Shown here in pieces: positions 12,257-22,900 of a DNA stretch of 64,000 nt. The position numbers and the translations under genes are program-made. This DNA comes from Holothuria scabra. Taxonomy: Eukaryota; Echinodermata; Holothuroidea; Aspidochirotida; Holothuriidae. Location: the NCBI GenBank assembly GCA_037179385.1, contig CM074195.1:13677887-13741886 (forward strand), given 5' to 3'. Every line of letters starts with the position of its first letter. The first letter of the stretch is position 1. The notes beneath the pieces were generated by a model. The model was not told where the DNA came from. It saw only the letters and a program-made list of their open reading frames with translations, and searched no databases.

Positions 12257-12490
12257 CTAGAGGTCACTGCTTGGTTTACAATATTGAAGTCCTAAAATAT
12301 TACGAAACATACTTTGTCCAATTTTAAAGAGAAGTGACATGACAAGTGCTGTGCAAAGTAACCCCAGTAATAAAATTGGTACCGGTTGCTTATTACTCCA
12401 GATGGCTTCAGTTACTGAAGGTGTAAAAAGAGAGTTAACCTTCTCCAGTGTAAGCTGATTAAATTGAATTGGGGAGGACGGGCTGTTCAT
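12257..12490 (-). CDS. Candidate small membrane protein or first exon
   Basis: A 77-codon frame starting MNSPSSPIQFNQLTLEKVN. It contains one hydrophobic run, about residues 37-55 (PVPILLLGLLCTALVMSLLF), flanked by polar sequence, as in a single-pass membrane protein. A GTATGT donor lies inside it just after the hydrophobic run, so the true exon may end there and continue to the left. The family is not recognised. Composition looks protein-like, but there is no homology, transcript or second exon to confirm it. Confidence 0.3.
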   Translation of the reverse strand: MNSPSSPIQFNQLTLEKVNSLFTPSVTEAIWSNKQPVPILLLGLLCTALVMSLLFKIGQSMFRNILGLQYCKPSSDL

Positions 12491-12799
12491 AAGGGACCCG
12501 TGCCCTAATCAAAGGTTCCGGTGGCCTTAGATCGCGACTTTCTCGATCTTGCCGGCGGGTGTCCGGAGGCTTTCCTAGATACCACGATTCGACAGCTCGA
12601 ACAGTTATTCCATTATCTCAACTAACAAGCACTACTACAAATACAGTACAGCGTCTTCCCTTGTATTGTCCGAGACTGGAACCTACTCCTCCGGCACGTA
12701 ACAGATTCTGACGGAAGATCCAGTGGCATAGCTAGGACTTTTTTCGTGGGCGGGAGGGGGGTATGGGGGAGCTGGATACTTTTGTATGGGGCTGGAGTT

Positions 12800-13690
12800 T
12801 ACTATCTAAACGTAGCGCCACCATCAGTTGTCGTGAAGCGTACAAAAAAAAATTTTGGATTTTTACACCTCCCAGATGGCTGGAAATGGCATTTACCAGG
12901 TTTAATTGTCTTTAATTCTGGTGAGAAAAATTTGTCATTTTTCTCAGATTCAAGCACACTTTTGAGATACTGATTAGTTCGGTTCATTACTCCACTGGAC
13001 TAGGTATCCTAGGATTGCAAATATGGAATCCTGCTGAATGTTGCAAGCAGCTGTTCCAGTGCAGGCCCGAGTAAGGTATTTCCATAGGCGTAGGGGAGCA
13101 TTTGAGTTTTGAGGCAGAAGATTTTTGCCCGAAAAAATGTAATTCTTCCCGTAAGACAGTCAAAGCGGAGTGGCACCACTGGTTGGCAGGGAGCGTAGAG
13201 AAATTTTGAAAATTCATACCTCTCCTGCTCTCAGAGAGTCGAAAATGGCAGTCTCCAGGCTTATAAAGGGGATCCAAGCAGTCGCTATTTTAAGTTTCAA
13301 TTGCAGATAAACGTTCACTCAAAACTAAAGTTCAGCCAGAAAGACTAAGTGAAGCACCACTATGAGTTGGGACGAAACGTACAGGAAATTTTGAAAACTC
13401 TGACCTTTCAGACAATATTCAAAAATGTCATTGCCTATGCTTATAGGGGGTCTAAGCAGTTACTATTTCGAGGTAACGTTTGCAAAAAGTGTTCACTTGA
13501 AACTAAAATTCTGCTATAGGAAGAATACATCTACGCGGAGTGCTACCTCTAGTTGGCGCGTAGCGAACAGAAAATTTTGAAAAATCAGACCACTGAGACA
13601 GTCGAAAATGACATTTCCCAGGCTTATAGGAGGATATAAGTAGTCGCTATTTGATTAGAAAATTACCAGATAAAATGTATCACTACCAAT
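12800..13690. repeat. Subterminal ~185-bp repeat units of the hAT family
   Basis: Landmarks such as 'agtggcaccact', 'gagcgtagagaaattttgaaaa' and 'caggcttata' recur at about 13166, 13353 and 13537. A more diverged unit lies at 12800-12985 in the outer element. Inverted copies occur at about 2505-2625 and 3500-3600 near the other family ends. The placement suggests subterminal repeats of the transposons, not a free satellite. Confidence 0.65.
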
Positions 13691-14736
13691 CGATGGAATT
13701 GTCCCGCATATTTTAGGCGGAAAACTACAAAACGGAATTGAAAACATGCTAATGAATCCCACTCTAGTGCGACTCTTGGCTTAAATTGTGTGAACTTCCG
13801 ACTATGTAGGCTGTATGATTTTTCTTTGGAAAAATGTAATATAACAAGGTGTGTTTAAACAAGTTTTCAAGCAGATTTATGGGGATACATTTTCACATTG
13901 CTTGATCATTAAAGTATCGAAAAACTAATTACCCGACTTTCATAACCATTGCTCGTATTTGGCTGTAGAGCGAGGCAGAAGGAAAACTTTTGGGCACCTA
14001 AGCACCCTCCTGTCTGTCCGTTGCATTAATTTGACAATTGAAAACGTCCCAGCTTCAGCTTGTTTTAACCTTAGCTCGAATCATTTGACCGTTTCGGGCA
14101 ATTTTTGCAAGACTACAGTATGAAGTGGGGACGATGAAAACCCTTTTTTCACATTCTACCCAAATGTGTCGCAGATCTTTGTTCTTTTCCCATGAAAATT
14201 TTACTTTGAATATAACATTTTCTGTTTTTCGGCAAATATTTAAGGCTTTTAAAATAATCGGCCATTTCGGGTATTGTGTTAAACAAAATTTAAAAACAGG
14301 CTTAAAAGTGAATTGTTTCTTTTAAGCCACAGGCTTCCCAAATGTGTTTGATTTTTTCCTAACTATGTTACCCTACGATGATTCTTTTCCATTTTCAGGC
14401 AAATGCTTGAAAGAATTTGGATATTCGACAATTTCGGGCATTAAGTTGTGATTATCAGTAAAAGTCACGAATAATTGCTTTTTACGCTGCCTGAAGGTGT
14501 AGCGATTTTTTTTAATCTTGATTTGGTTTTTCATGAAAATTTTATTGCGACTTTATGACGTTTCTTTCCTTTTTTCGGGCATATCTTTTTAAGATTTCGG
14601 CCACATTTTGGAATTTTCTGAAAAACCATTTTTTTTCTTAATTTAAGGCCTGTCTGAATATTTTCCAAATTCCTACCCAAAATTCCTTTTCCAAATTCCT
14701 GCCCGTTTTAGATTGTGCGGAAATCGTACGCCACTG
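13083..14736. mobile_element. Inner hAT-like transposon nested in the outer one
   Basis: It starts CATAGGCGTAGG and ends CGTACGCCACTG. The flanking octamers GGTATTTC (13075-13082) and GGTATGTC (14737-14744) differ at one base, supporting an 8-bp target duplication. Inside are about three units of a ~185-bp subterminal repeat (13140-13680), then a tract with recurring TTCGGGCA. It is related in layout to the element at 1132-3672. Confidence 0.75.
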
Positions 14737-15344
14737 GGTATGTCCACTCCACCCAAGAGCTAAGTGAGGTCCTGTGAGCCTGTGGTAAGGTTGCGACCCT
14801 TGAGACTGCATTGACCCAACATGGGTTTGGTTGTTGCACTGGCCAATGACTGACAGCAATAGCCGTGCAAAGTGCAAATTCCTTCCAACCATATTTGACT
14901 CAAATGTTCTAGCCACCACACCATGATTTTGGGTCAATTTGTGCATTCCCAGGAACTGAAAAAAAGACAGAAACAGGCCAAATGCTAGTAGGAGCACACT
15001 TAAATTCACATCAAGGTAGCCAATTTCAGCAACTCCAAAGGCTAGAAAATCAAACCCGACGAGTAAAATGTCAAGGGATTCCTAAGATATGAAGCTTGTC
15101 ACAGTGTACCTGAATTCATTTCAAAATTCAGAGTGGGCCACAATTGCGGAATATGGCCTGCAATTGCGTGCAATCGCAAGTTTAGCTACGTCATAGTAAC
15201 CGGGTGGCCCGGATTCATTATCATCGGCCAGCATGAATATAATTTTTTGCCCAGGTCGCCAGTGGGGGCTGCTGGGGGAGGGGGCTGGGCGATTCAATGG
15301 GGGCTCCAGCCCAAGCCTCCCCCACCCCCGTAGCTACGCCACTG

Positions 15345-16244
15345 GGAGGATCCCAAGCCATTCAAGAACTCCGCCTTGTGGATTCTCAGAGATCGGGGAG
15401 GATTGATTTTTCACATGCGCATAACGAACCCAACACCAAGAGTGTTATGTAGTATTTTTTCAGATCCAGATTCGATCCTTCCTCTCAGCAGCATTTTGCT
15501 TAGAAATTGTTTGACGCCCCAGAATGTAATGGGTTCCACTTCCCCCTGCCATATACTCAAATCTCAAGGCACAGACAGGCTGACGGCTATAAGGGTAGGC
15601 AAGTAACCTTTACTGATGAATATGCAATACGATGTATCAACAGGTCCAAAGACGTATGAATTAGCATCTCGGCCCTAGCAACAATCAACCAACGATGGAA
15701 CGAAAAGGGAATGATTGCTACACTAACCAAACGTCTAAATAAGAGTGGATTTGAGTGACTTCTTTCTTATTGAGACTACATACTTAAAGACACGGAGAAA
15801 ATACTCAAAAACCAGGTTTGTACTAATTGCCATCACATCTTGCTTTAATTGCGTGGCCCATGAAGTGTCTTGGAGGTTGGTCGGCCTTCACAAGAAAAAT
15901 TGTCATTGAATTGCCATTGGACCTAGTTTCGCGAAGGAGGTTGTGCACTCCGCCGTGTTGCACCTCTAGGCTCTAGGCCTAACGTTAGGCGCCATCAGTA
16001 ACTTTAGGGCTGATTAAGGCCAACACGACGAACTGCATATGCTGTAGGGCACCCACAGTGCACGAGAGATTCTGACGTTATGGCTTTGTAGCGTTCCCAC
16101 ATTTTGAAGTTTACTTTCCGGGGACAAATTTTAGAATTTCCTTAGGCCTAGCCTAGGCCTAGGCCTAAATTTTGTCCCTCTTTCATGTTGAGAGATTTCA
16201 GTTATTGTCTACTCTACCTTGTTAAGGTCACAGGAGTTGGGGAT
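15345..16244. other. Intergenic, no gene seen
   Basis: It contains short palindromic motifs built on AGGCCT (around 15965-15985 and 16140-16165) and no supported gene. It could include the upstream region of CFAP74, but no promoter is evident. Confidence 0.4.
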
Positions 16245-16535
16245 AAAGGGGGTGGCATTTGAAGCAATAAAGCTAAGCAACTGGGATGTCTGGAGTTCGA
16301 TTCCTGGCCGGGTCATGACAAAGTAAGGTGGGATTTTCATCCAAGAGCAATTTATGGTTTTGCCATCTAAAGTGATCTTTCAAAAAATGCCAAATTTGAT
16401 CCAAATTGTAAAATAAGTTGCCACCCGAGGTGAAGTTGTAATTCATAGGCCAACGGCTTCTCCCACATTCATGGTTGCTTAGCAGCGTAAAACTACTGCC
16501 CTTCAAGGCCTGATTATTATTATTATTATTAATTA
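16245..16535 (+). mobile_element. tRNA-derived SINE
   Basis: A box-B-like GTTCGATTCC (16295-16304) lies about 45 bases after an A-box-like GGTGGCATTTGAAG, as in a tRNA-type RNA polymerase III promoter. A non-tRNA body follows and the element ends in an ATT microsatellite (about 16513-16532), a usual SINE tail. Clear target duplications were not identified. Confidence 0.65.
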
Positions 16536-16886
16536 TGATTGTGCATGACTGTAAAGAAATGTGGTAAACAAAGTCAAAACAGAGGTTTCTGCACGGTAAT
16601 AATGTAATCATACATGCATCAAAGTACAGGATAACAGGGTTGCCGTGCATGATTTAGGTTTCTTCCCATCTGACTTTCCTACTTGAGACTGGAGAACCGG
16701 TACAAGGCCTACTTCAATACTGGTCCTGTGAGCTTTACAATATCGATACCAATATTTTCATTTTTCAAGGGAATTGCCCAACCCTAGTACTAGGCTAGTA
16801 CAGGCTGGCCAACACTAGGCCTAATGGTCCATATATAAAACACAGGAAGGTAGGACACTTATCTGGGCTCCAACCAATTTTTGAAA

Positions 16887-17146
16887 TTAACCCTTTTCCG
16901 TTGTTTGGGTCCTTTTGGACCCATGCGGAGAGCTCGGCTGTCACACATCTTTACTGTTTCACGCGGTCGCTCGAAACTGCGAGTAACTACCCGAAAATTC
17001 AGCCACAACAGCGAGAGAGACAATAGTTTAAGGTCACGGGGTCAATGGCCTACGGAAGCCGATAAGGGGCGGGCCACGTCCGCTTTTCCGCCCACTCCCG
17101 AGGCACGCGAAAATGCCCCGATCGGAGCACAACGGTAAAGGGTTAA
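16887..17146. mobile_element. piggyBac-like MITE, copy 2 (inverted)
   Basis: TTAA-bounded, about 260 bp, and the reverse complement of the element at 9526-9782 along nearly its whole length. Shared segments include 'gggtccttttggaccca', 'agagctcggctgtca', 'actgcgagta' and 'cccgatcggagcacaacgg'. The 85-codon open frame across it is a by-product of the repeat. Confidence 0.82.
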
Positions 17147-18069
17147 GCAGTACAGTTCATCACAATTAGGCCTACTACTAACTATTTACTTGGAAAAAGT
17201 TTACAATGGCATCTCTTTAGTTAGAAGGTAAGTAGGCTTTCACTTGCTGTATTTTAGGATTTTCAGGCAATTTTCGCCCGTCAGGGCACTTTCGTTCCAG
17301 CTCTTTTCAGAAGTAGTTTGAAACACCACCAATGCTTCCACAGTGGCCCAGATAAGTGTCCTACCTTTCTGTGTTTTATATATGTATAGTGTTGGCCAGC
17401 CTGTACTAAAACTGAGCACCTGTGATGGAGGTGATTACTTCCTACAATTGTATGTGCATTTTTTCTTCAAAGTCGGAAAATTTACAAAGGTACGGGATTT
17501 TGTACTGCTTTTGCATTGGTGCTCTGCATAGGAATTTTTACACAGTCTCTTACTCGGTCAGGTGACTGCATTGGCTAGCCTATGCAGGCACACTGGGTGC
17601 TTAAGTCCTGCAGTTGACTTAGTGTTACTGTCAGTTTAAACCTCCAAGCTTCACCTTCTTTCTTGCCTCCATGTGAAGAATTACTGGTCAAGTATAGTCG
17701 AATGTTGTGACAAAGATCATTCATGACAAGAATGGTAATTATACTAAGGCCTAGGTGAATTTTTGAAGCTGTGTGGATTTGTGTGCTGTTCTTATTGTGC
17801 GCATCTTCATGATTTCATGAGATGTATGGCCCAGGACCATGTACAGAGTAGGTCCTACAGTTTAGTGCAGTACAGGGTCCTGTTCAAGGACTACTGTAGT
17901 GTTGCAATGTCATTGAAAAGTTGGGAATATTGCAATGCTGTTGTCCAGTGTTACTGATACAATTGTACTTGGGATCTAGTGACTTGTTACATTTTAACAA
18001 AGCAGAACGTAACATAATAGGTGAAAGGTAAAGGAGGCTCCATGAGATGTCCTGTTATCCAAAACCCCC
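17147..18069. other. Upstream region of CFAP74, no gene seen
   Basis: No coding exon is supported. A noncoding first exon of CFAP74 is required somewhere upstream of 19641, but I cannot place it from sequence alone. Confidence 0.35.
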
Positions 18070-18860
18070 AAAACAAAAATCAATCTACCAATGCCAAATG
18101 AGCCCAGTAAAATTTAATTCTACCACAGTCACAGAAGAACTTGTCAATATTTACCTTGATGCAGTTCACTGATGTGAAAATTAACAGCCCACTCAGGCAT
18201 GCTATTCCACTGTCATGTTAACAACCCTATGAGAGACTGAACTTTCTAATGTCAAGTCTAGTGGAAGCCTTCAAGCTTTTTGTAATGGCCAGGCCTATAA
18301 CCCTAGGATTACTTTGGACCTATATGTAACTACAAGCTAACAAAGGATTCCCTTCAGAAAGAAATTCGTAAACCTGGAGCATGTCTCCCTTAATCCTTCT
18401 GATCTCCAAAGGGTATAAGGTAGATTTCTAACCACAGGTATGAGATCAGTGACTCTTCTCTGAACTTGCTCTTAAAGCAATTTGTTCTTTTCTAAGAAGG
18501 GACCCCAGGCCTCTGCAGCATATTCAAATGGGGTCTAATCAGCTGCTAGTTAGCACAATTTCTTTACTAAAACTCTTAAAATTCCTCCTGATCAACCCAA
18601 GCACCCTATTAGCCCTTGCAGCAGTAGCCGCACACTTCCTACATGGCTTTAAATCTCCTGTAATGACTACTCTCAGGTCTTTCTAAGAAGCCACACTATT
18701 CAAAGTGTTCACTGTTCATGGTATAATCATAGCAGGACTTCTTAGAACCAAAGTGGAGGACTTTGCACTTATCAGCATTGTAAGACATTTACAAAGTCTA
18801 AGACCATGAAAATAACCTAGCCATATCTTTTTGAAGCAGTAAGGAATCATCAAAGTGTGG
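18070..18860 (-). pseudogene. Decayed LINE reverse transcriptase 3' region
   Basis: Translated on the - strand in shifting frames, this gives a run of segments typical of the C-terminal reverse-transcriptase region of CR1/Jockey-type non-LTR retrotransposons. In order they are NADKCKVLHFG (about 18770), a tract resembling 'DLGVVITGDLKPCRKCAAATAKANRVLG' with frame breaks, RPHLNMLQRPG (about 18520), a stretch before 'LRETCSRF', and a final region ending near 18080. Frameshifts and stops interrupt it throughout, so it is not functional. The 5' part of the element is missing. Confidence 0.7.
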
Positions 18861-19640
18861 AAGATTTGAAAAAAAGCAGATCCACTACCAGGAAAAGAAA
18901 AAAGCAATACACAATTAAAGGACAGATAGATAGAAATTAAAAAGAAGCAAGAGCAAAAGTGTCAGAAAAAAGGAGGAAAGGATGGAAAGCACCTTCTCAG
19001 GACACCTACAGAGATTAAAGGGGAGTACATGCTGAGTTTCCCTGCCTATAAAAACTCTTTTCACACCTTTTTGCTTTAGTGAACAAAAGTCAACAAAAAC
19101 CAGGCAAGAAGTTGCCCTACTTCTTGCATTCCACACCTCACAAACAGTGGTCCATCTGACCTGTATTATTCAGCCATTAGATATCTTCTGCTAGCTGTTC
19201 CTTATTGAGCTCGTGATTTCTTGGAGTGTGCTTGAGTAAGTTAAGCAGAAAAGTCAGGTGAAATTTGATTATCCCACCAAACCTTTAAAGTTATATTTAA
19301 ATGCTGCAGGCATATGGGGTGTTGTAGTTTGAGTATGGGGCACACAAGTACCCTTACCTGATCATGAGTATGAGTACAGATATGAGTACAGAATCTTGTA
19401 CTTGAGAACAGTTACAAGTAGGGGTACATTACGGGTAAGGGGCAGAGTCATTTATCTAACAGGCCAGTACAGTATGGGTAGTGAGGCACAGGAAGTGACT
19501 TGGCAGTTACTGCCAGTTAGATACTTTGACTTTACTCTATAAAGGGTACTACATTGGGTATTCAGTATGAAACTCCTAAACCTGTCAGTATACCATACCC
19601 ACTTAAGTATAAAAATATTAATGGCAAATTTTTTTTGTAG
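18861..19640. other. Upstream or first intron of CFAP74
   Basis: AT-rich. The last bases form a pyrimidine-rich tract ending TTTTTTTTGTAG at 19640, the acceptor of the first coding exon. A run of 'gagtacag/tatgag' motifs near 19365-19400 is a weak tandem repeat. Confidence 0.4.
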
Positions 19641-19904
19641 AAAAATGTCTCATCTTTCAATGAGAAAAGATGATCAATTACCACCCCCAAGCACTGCGAC
19701 AGAAGATATGTTTGCTAGTCCAGATCCAACCACTTATTCTGTTACTGGAGGGAGGGCAACTCAGGGTATCACACCAGCTGACAACCAGTCATCTCAACAA
19801 GGAAATGCCTGGATGGATTCTAGAATTGGTTTAAGTGAAGGAAACTTGGACTATGGAAATGATATTGACATGTGGTCTCAGAGTGATGATACATCACTCA
19901 CAGA
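19641..19904 (+). CDS. CFAP74: CFAP74 coding exon 1
   Basis: Acceptor TTTTGTAG at 19640, start codon at 19645, donor GTAAGT. Residues 1-86, beginning MSHLSMRKDDQLPPPS and ending acidic (DMWSQSDDTSLT). It ends with a codon split after two bases. The open frame extends upstream to 19567 if unspliced, but the acceptor argues for 19645. Confidence 0.8.
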
Positions 19905-22900
19905 GTAAGTGTATTATTTTACCTTATAAAATTTCCAATGTTCTTTGTTTATTTTTTACATAAATATTTACATGATGGAAGATTCTTCATTTAAGGCAGC
20001 CTCAAACTGAGGTGAATGGACTTAACCGAACTTGAAGGAAGATGAATTGTATAAACTAAACATTTGAACTTGAAATGAATAGGTTAAGTAAGAGTCTGTT
20101 CACTTCAGTTTGATGTTTGGTCACATGCAGTAAATTCAACCTATGGGAAAATGACCAAACAAATTGGAACATAATGAAACAGAATTTTGTTCTAGTTTTA
20201 ATGGTGTAAATATTTTCAGTTTATGATATTCAAAAAAAAAAAAAAAAAAAAACCATAATTTCTAAATAGTGTTAGGTAAGGGAAGGGTATAATTTTATGA
20301 CCTTATATAATAGGGAAACTACCATCTTTTGTTTGCCTTTTGTTTTGTCTTCATAATATAAAACAAGATCTATTTCCCATTTTTATTCCAGTGAAGAAAC
20401 TCTCTCAGATCATGACTTAGAGCTGCCTGTCTCTGATTCAGAGAAATTTTCACGACATGAAAGACTAAGGATTTTAGCTTTGAGGAGGCACATTGATGGC
20501 TTAAGTAGTGAAGTGGTGAAGAAAGAACACCAAGTCAAAACAACAAGGTTCGTAAAGAAGCTTTCTTTCTGTCTTTTCCCCTTTGTGTCTTTGCTTAAAA
20601 GTAGTGCATATTTCCTCTTGTTTGTTGTTTCCTACATATATACCTTGTGTTTTCATACTGAGTTTAAGCTTTTGTGAAAGCTTTATGATACAAAATTAGT
20701 ATATTTCATCTGTGAAAAATAATTTTGGGAATATGCAAATATTTTTTTTTAAAGGGAGGAATTAAAGAAATGCCGTACCACTATTGAAGCTCTGGAACTA
20801 GAACAGGAGCATATTTACCAACAGATCCAGGAATCGGGGGATGCTGGCAATACTGCAAATGTATTCCGTTTGGAAAGCAAGCACAGTAAAGTGTGCATAG
20901 AACTTGAAGCTGAGAGAGAACTAGAAATGCAAATTATGGAGAGACTGGCAAATGTTGAGTAAGTCAATAGGTGTATCTGTTATTATGAGAATAATGTATT
21001 CATAAACTAGAAGGAGGAAGGAGTTAGGGGATCTGTTCGACTGTATGATAAATTAGCTATGTTCAGCTACAAGTTAGTCACTCAAAGTGTATACATGGGA
21101 GAGGAAATCTCTGTGATTTCATGATATCAGTAACATTCAGCCTCAAGTTACTCACTTACTGTCTTTTTAATGAAACTACAATATCCTGACTGAGGGTAGT
21201 AGAATTTTCTAATGCATTGCATAGACATAATATAACCCCTCTTTGCTGCAGGTGGGTAACTTATTTTCCCACAGGTTTAAAATTTATGCTTTTTGAGCCA
21301 CAGGGATACTGCCAGTTTTTGCAACACATTAATTGCAATTTATGGATTACTTAAATCAGTAAATGGTTTAATGGTGGGTTCTTAAAGATGGAAGAAATAT
21401 GTTTTGCAGAGTTATAATATGGGGAAGAGAAAATTATTTAGCAGTTACATTTTAAAAAGAGAGTGATTTTTAAGATTACAGAGAATCAAATTGCTACATA
21501 GCTCAAAAATTTTTAAATTTTTAAAGCTTCAGTTTAATTCTATATTTGCATCCAAAGAGGTCAGCAACCACCAAAAAGTGTTCAATTAATTCTTGATTTC
21601 TTGCTTTTATGTATTCCTGTTTCTTTTTCTTTTTCATATTATTGTCAAAATAAACAGATTAGAACTTTCAAAAGCTGATCTAGAGAGAGGTAAATTTCTC
21701 CTGGCTGAGGAGGAACTGAAAGAAAAAGAAGACAAATTGAATCAAGAAAGAGGACAGAATGCTGCTGCCAGAGCAAAGAAAGAAAAACAAAGGGCAGACT
21801 TTGCTTTAAAGAGACTGAAAAAGAGAGAAAAGTGAGTTGATTTCTTGACAAGAGTTCTTCTTTCCCTTTATATTGTTGCTTATGTAACTTCATAATATCT
21901 CAATCTCAGCGTTTCTTTCATCTACAAATCAAGTGCATAAGGGGGTGTATGAGGAGTGTGTGAAAAGTGTACTCGCTGAAAAGTAGTGTTATGTAGAATC
22001 ATTTCATAGCCACTGTCATTACTGTTGTTGGTTCATTCTTCACTGAAACAGATACTGACAGTGTAAATTGCAATGCATTACGGGATAGATTTTGGTATGG
22101 ATCCTCTTCACCCACTCTAAATTGCCATTGGCAGGAAGGGATAAATACTTAAATTCTATGCCACAATTCTTTCTTATTGCTGTTTGGATTTTCTTTTTTT
22201 TCTTTTTTAGGAATTTTGTTCTCTAGCAGTTGTCAACTTTCCAGCATAATTTTTTGCTCTCACTTTCAACATTTAGATTAAAATTGAAAACTTAAGAAGG
22301 TCTCTAGCAATTTGAAATTTTTGTATAAACTGCAAATGAAAACTGACATATATCATAACTTTCATATTCCTCTTTGGTTAAAACCCTTTTGGAATCATTT
22401 TTTATGGTTATTTGGGATCCTTCAGTCTATAATACAAAATTTTCAAGTTAATGTTTGTTTTTTGTGTGCATCCAGGTCAGAGAATTCTTAAGCATTTATT
22501 GGGCTTGTGTGCCTTTTTACTGTTATTATTGTCATACTCCAGGACAGTGTCATTCATTTTAGAACCTAAACTGGTAAAGAAAAAAGGTGTATTATATGTT
22601 GCTCATCTTTTAATAAAATTGTTGGTGATTCCATTTTGTATAATCCTCATCTTTTAGTAATTGTTGATGAATGCATTTTATGTTGCTCATCTTTTAATGA
22701 TTGTTGGTGATTGCATTTTATGTGTTGCTCATCTTTTAATAATTGTTGATGGTTGTATTTTACAGGGATCATTTTGATGCCTTAAAAGAGAGAGATAGAA
22801 AACAAAGGCAAGCCTTGAGTGCAGCAAGGAGAAGTGAAGAAACAGTGTCGAAGTACATCAAGGAAACAGTTAGCAAGTAAGGAAGAAAACATGAATTTAT

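Larger units (their letters stand above)
12721..15344. mobile_element. Outer hAT-like transposon, interrupted by a second one
   Basis: The left end reads CAGTGGCATAGCTAGGA and the right end, on the opposite strand, CAGTGGCGTAGCTACGG, so the terminal inverted repeat is about 14 of 15 matched. The flanking octamers are GGAAGATC (12713-12720) and GGAGGATC (15345-15352), a target duplication with one change. A second element (13083-14736) sits inside. Removing it leaves roughly 970 bp of outer element. No transposase is recognised. Confidence 0.75.

Noticed and set aside
14638..15009. 123-codon - strand frame with a signal-peptide-like start (MNLSVLLLAFGLFLSFF)
   Set aside because: It runs across the boundary of the inner transposon (14736) into repeat sequence, and a strong acceptor (TCTTTTTTTCAG) lies inside it. 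It is best explained as a chance frame in mobile DNA.
16881..17138. 85-codon open frame
   Set aside because: It coincides with a noncoding piggyBac-like MITE; the other copy does not keep the frame.
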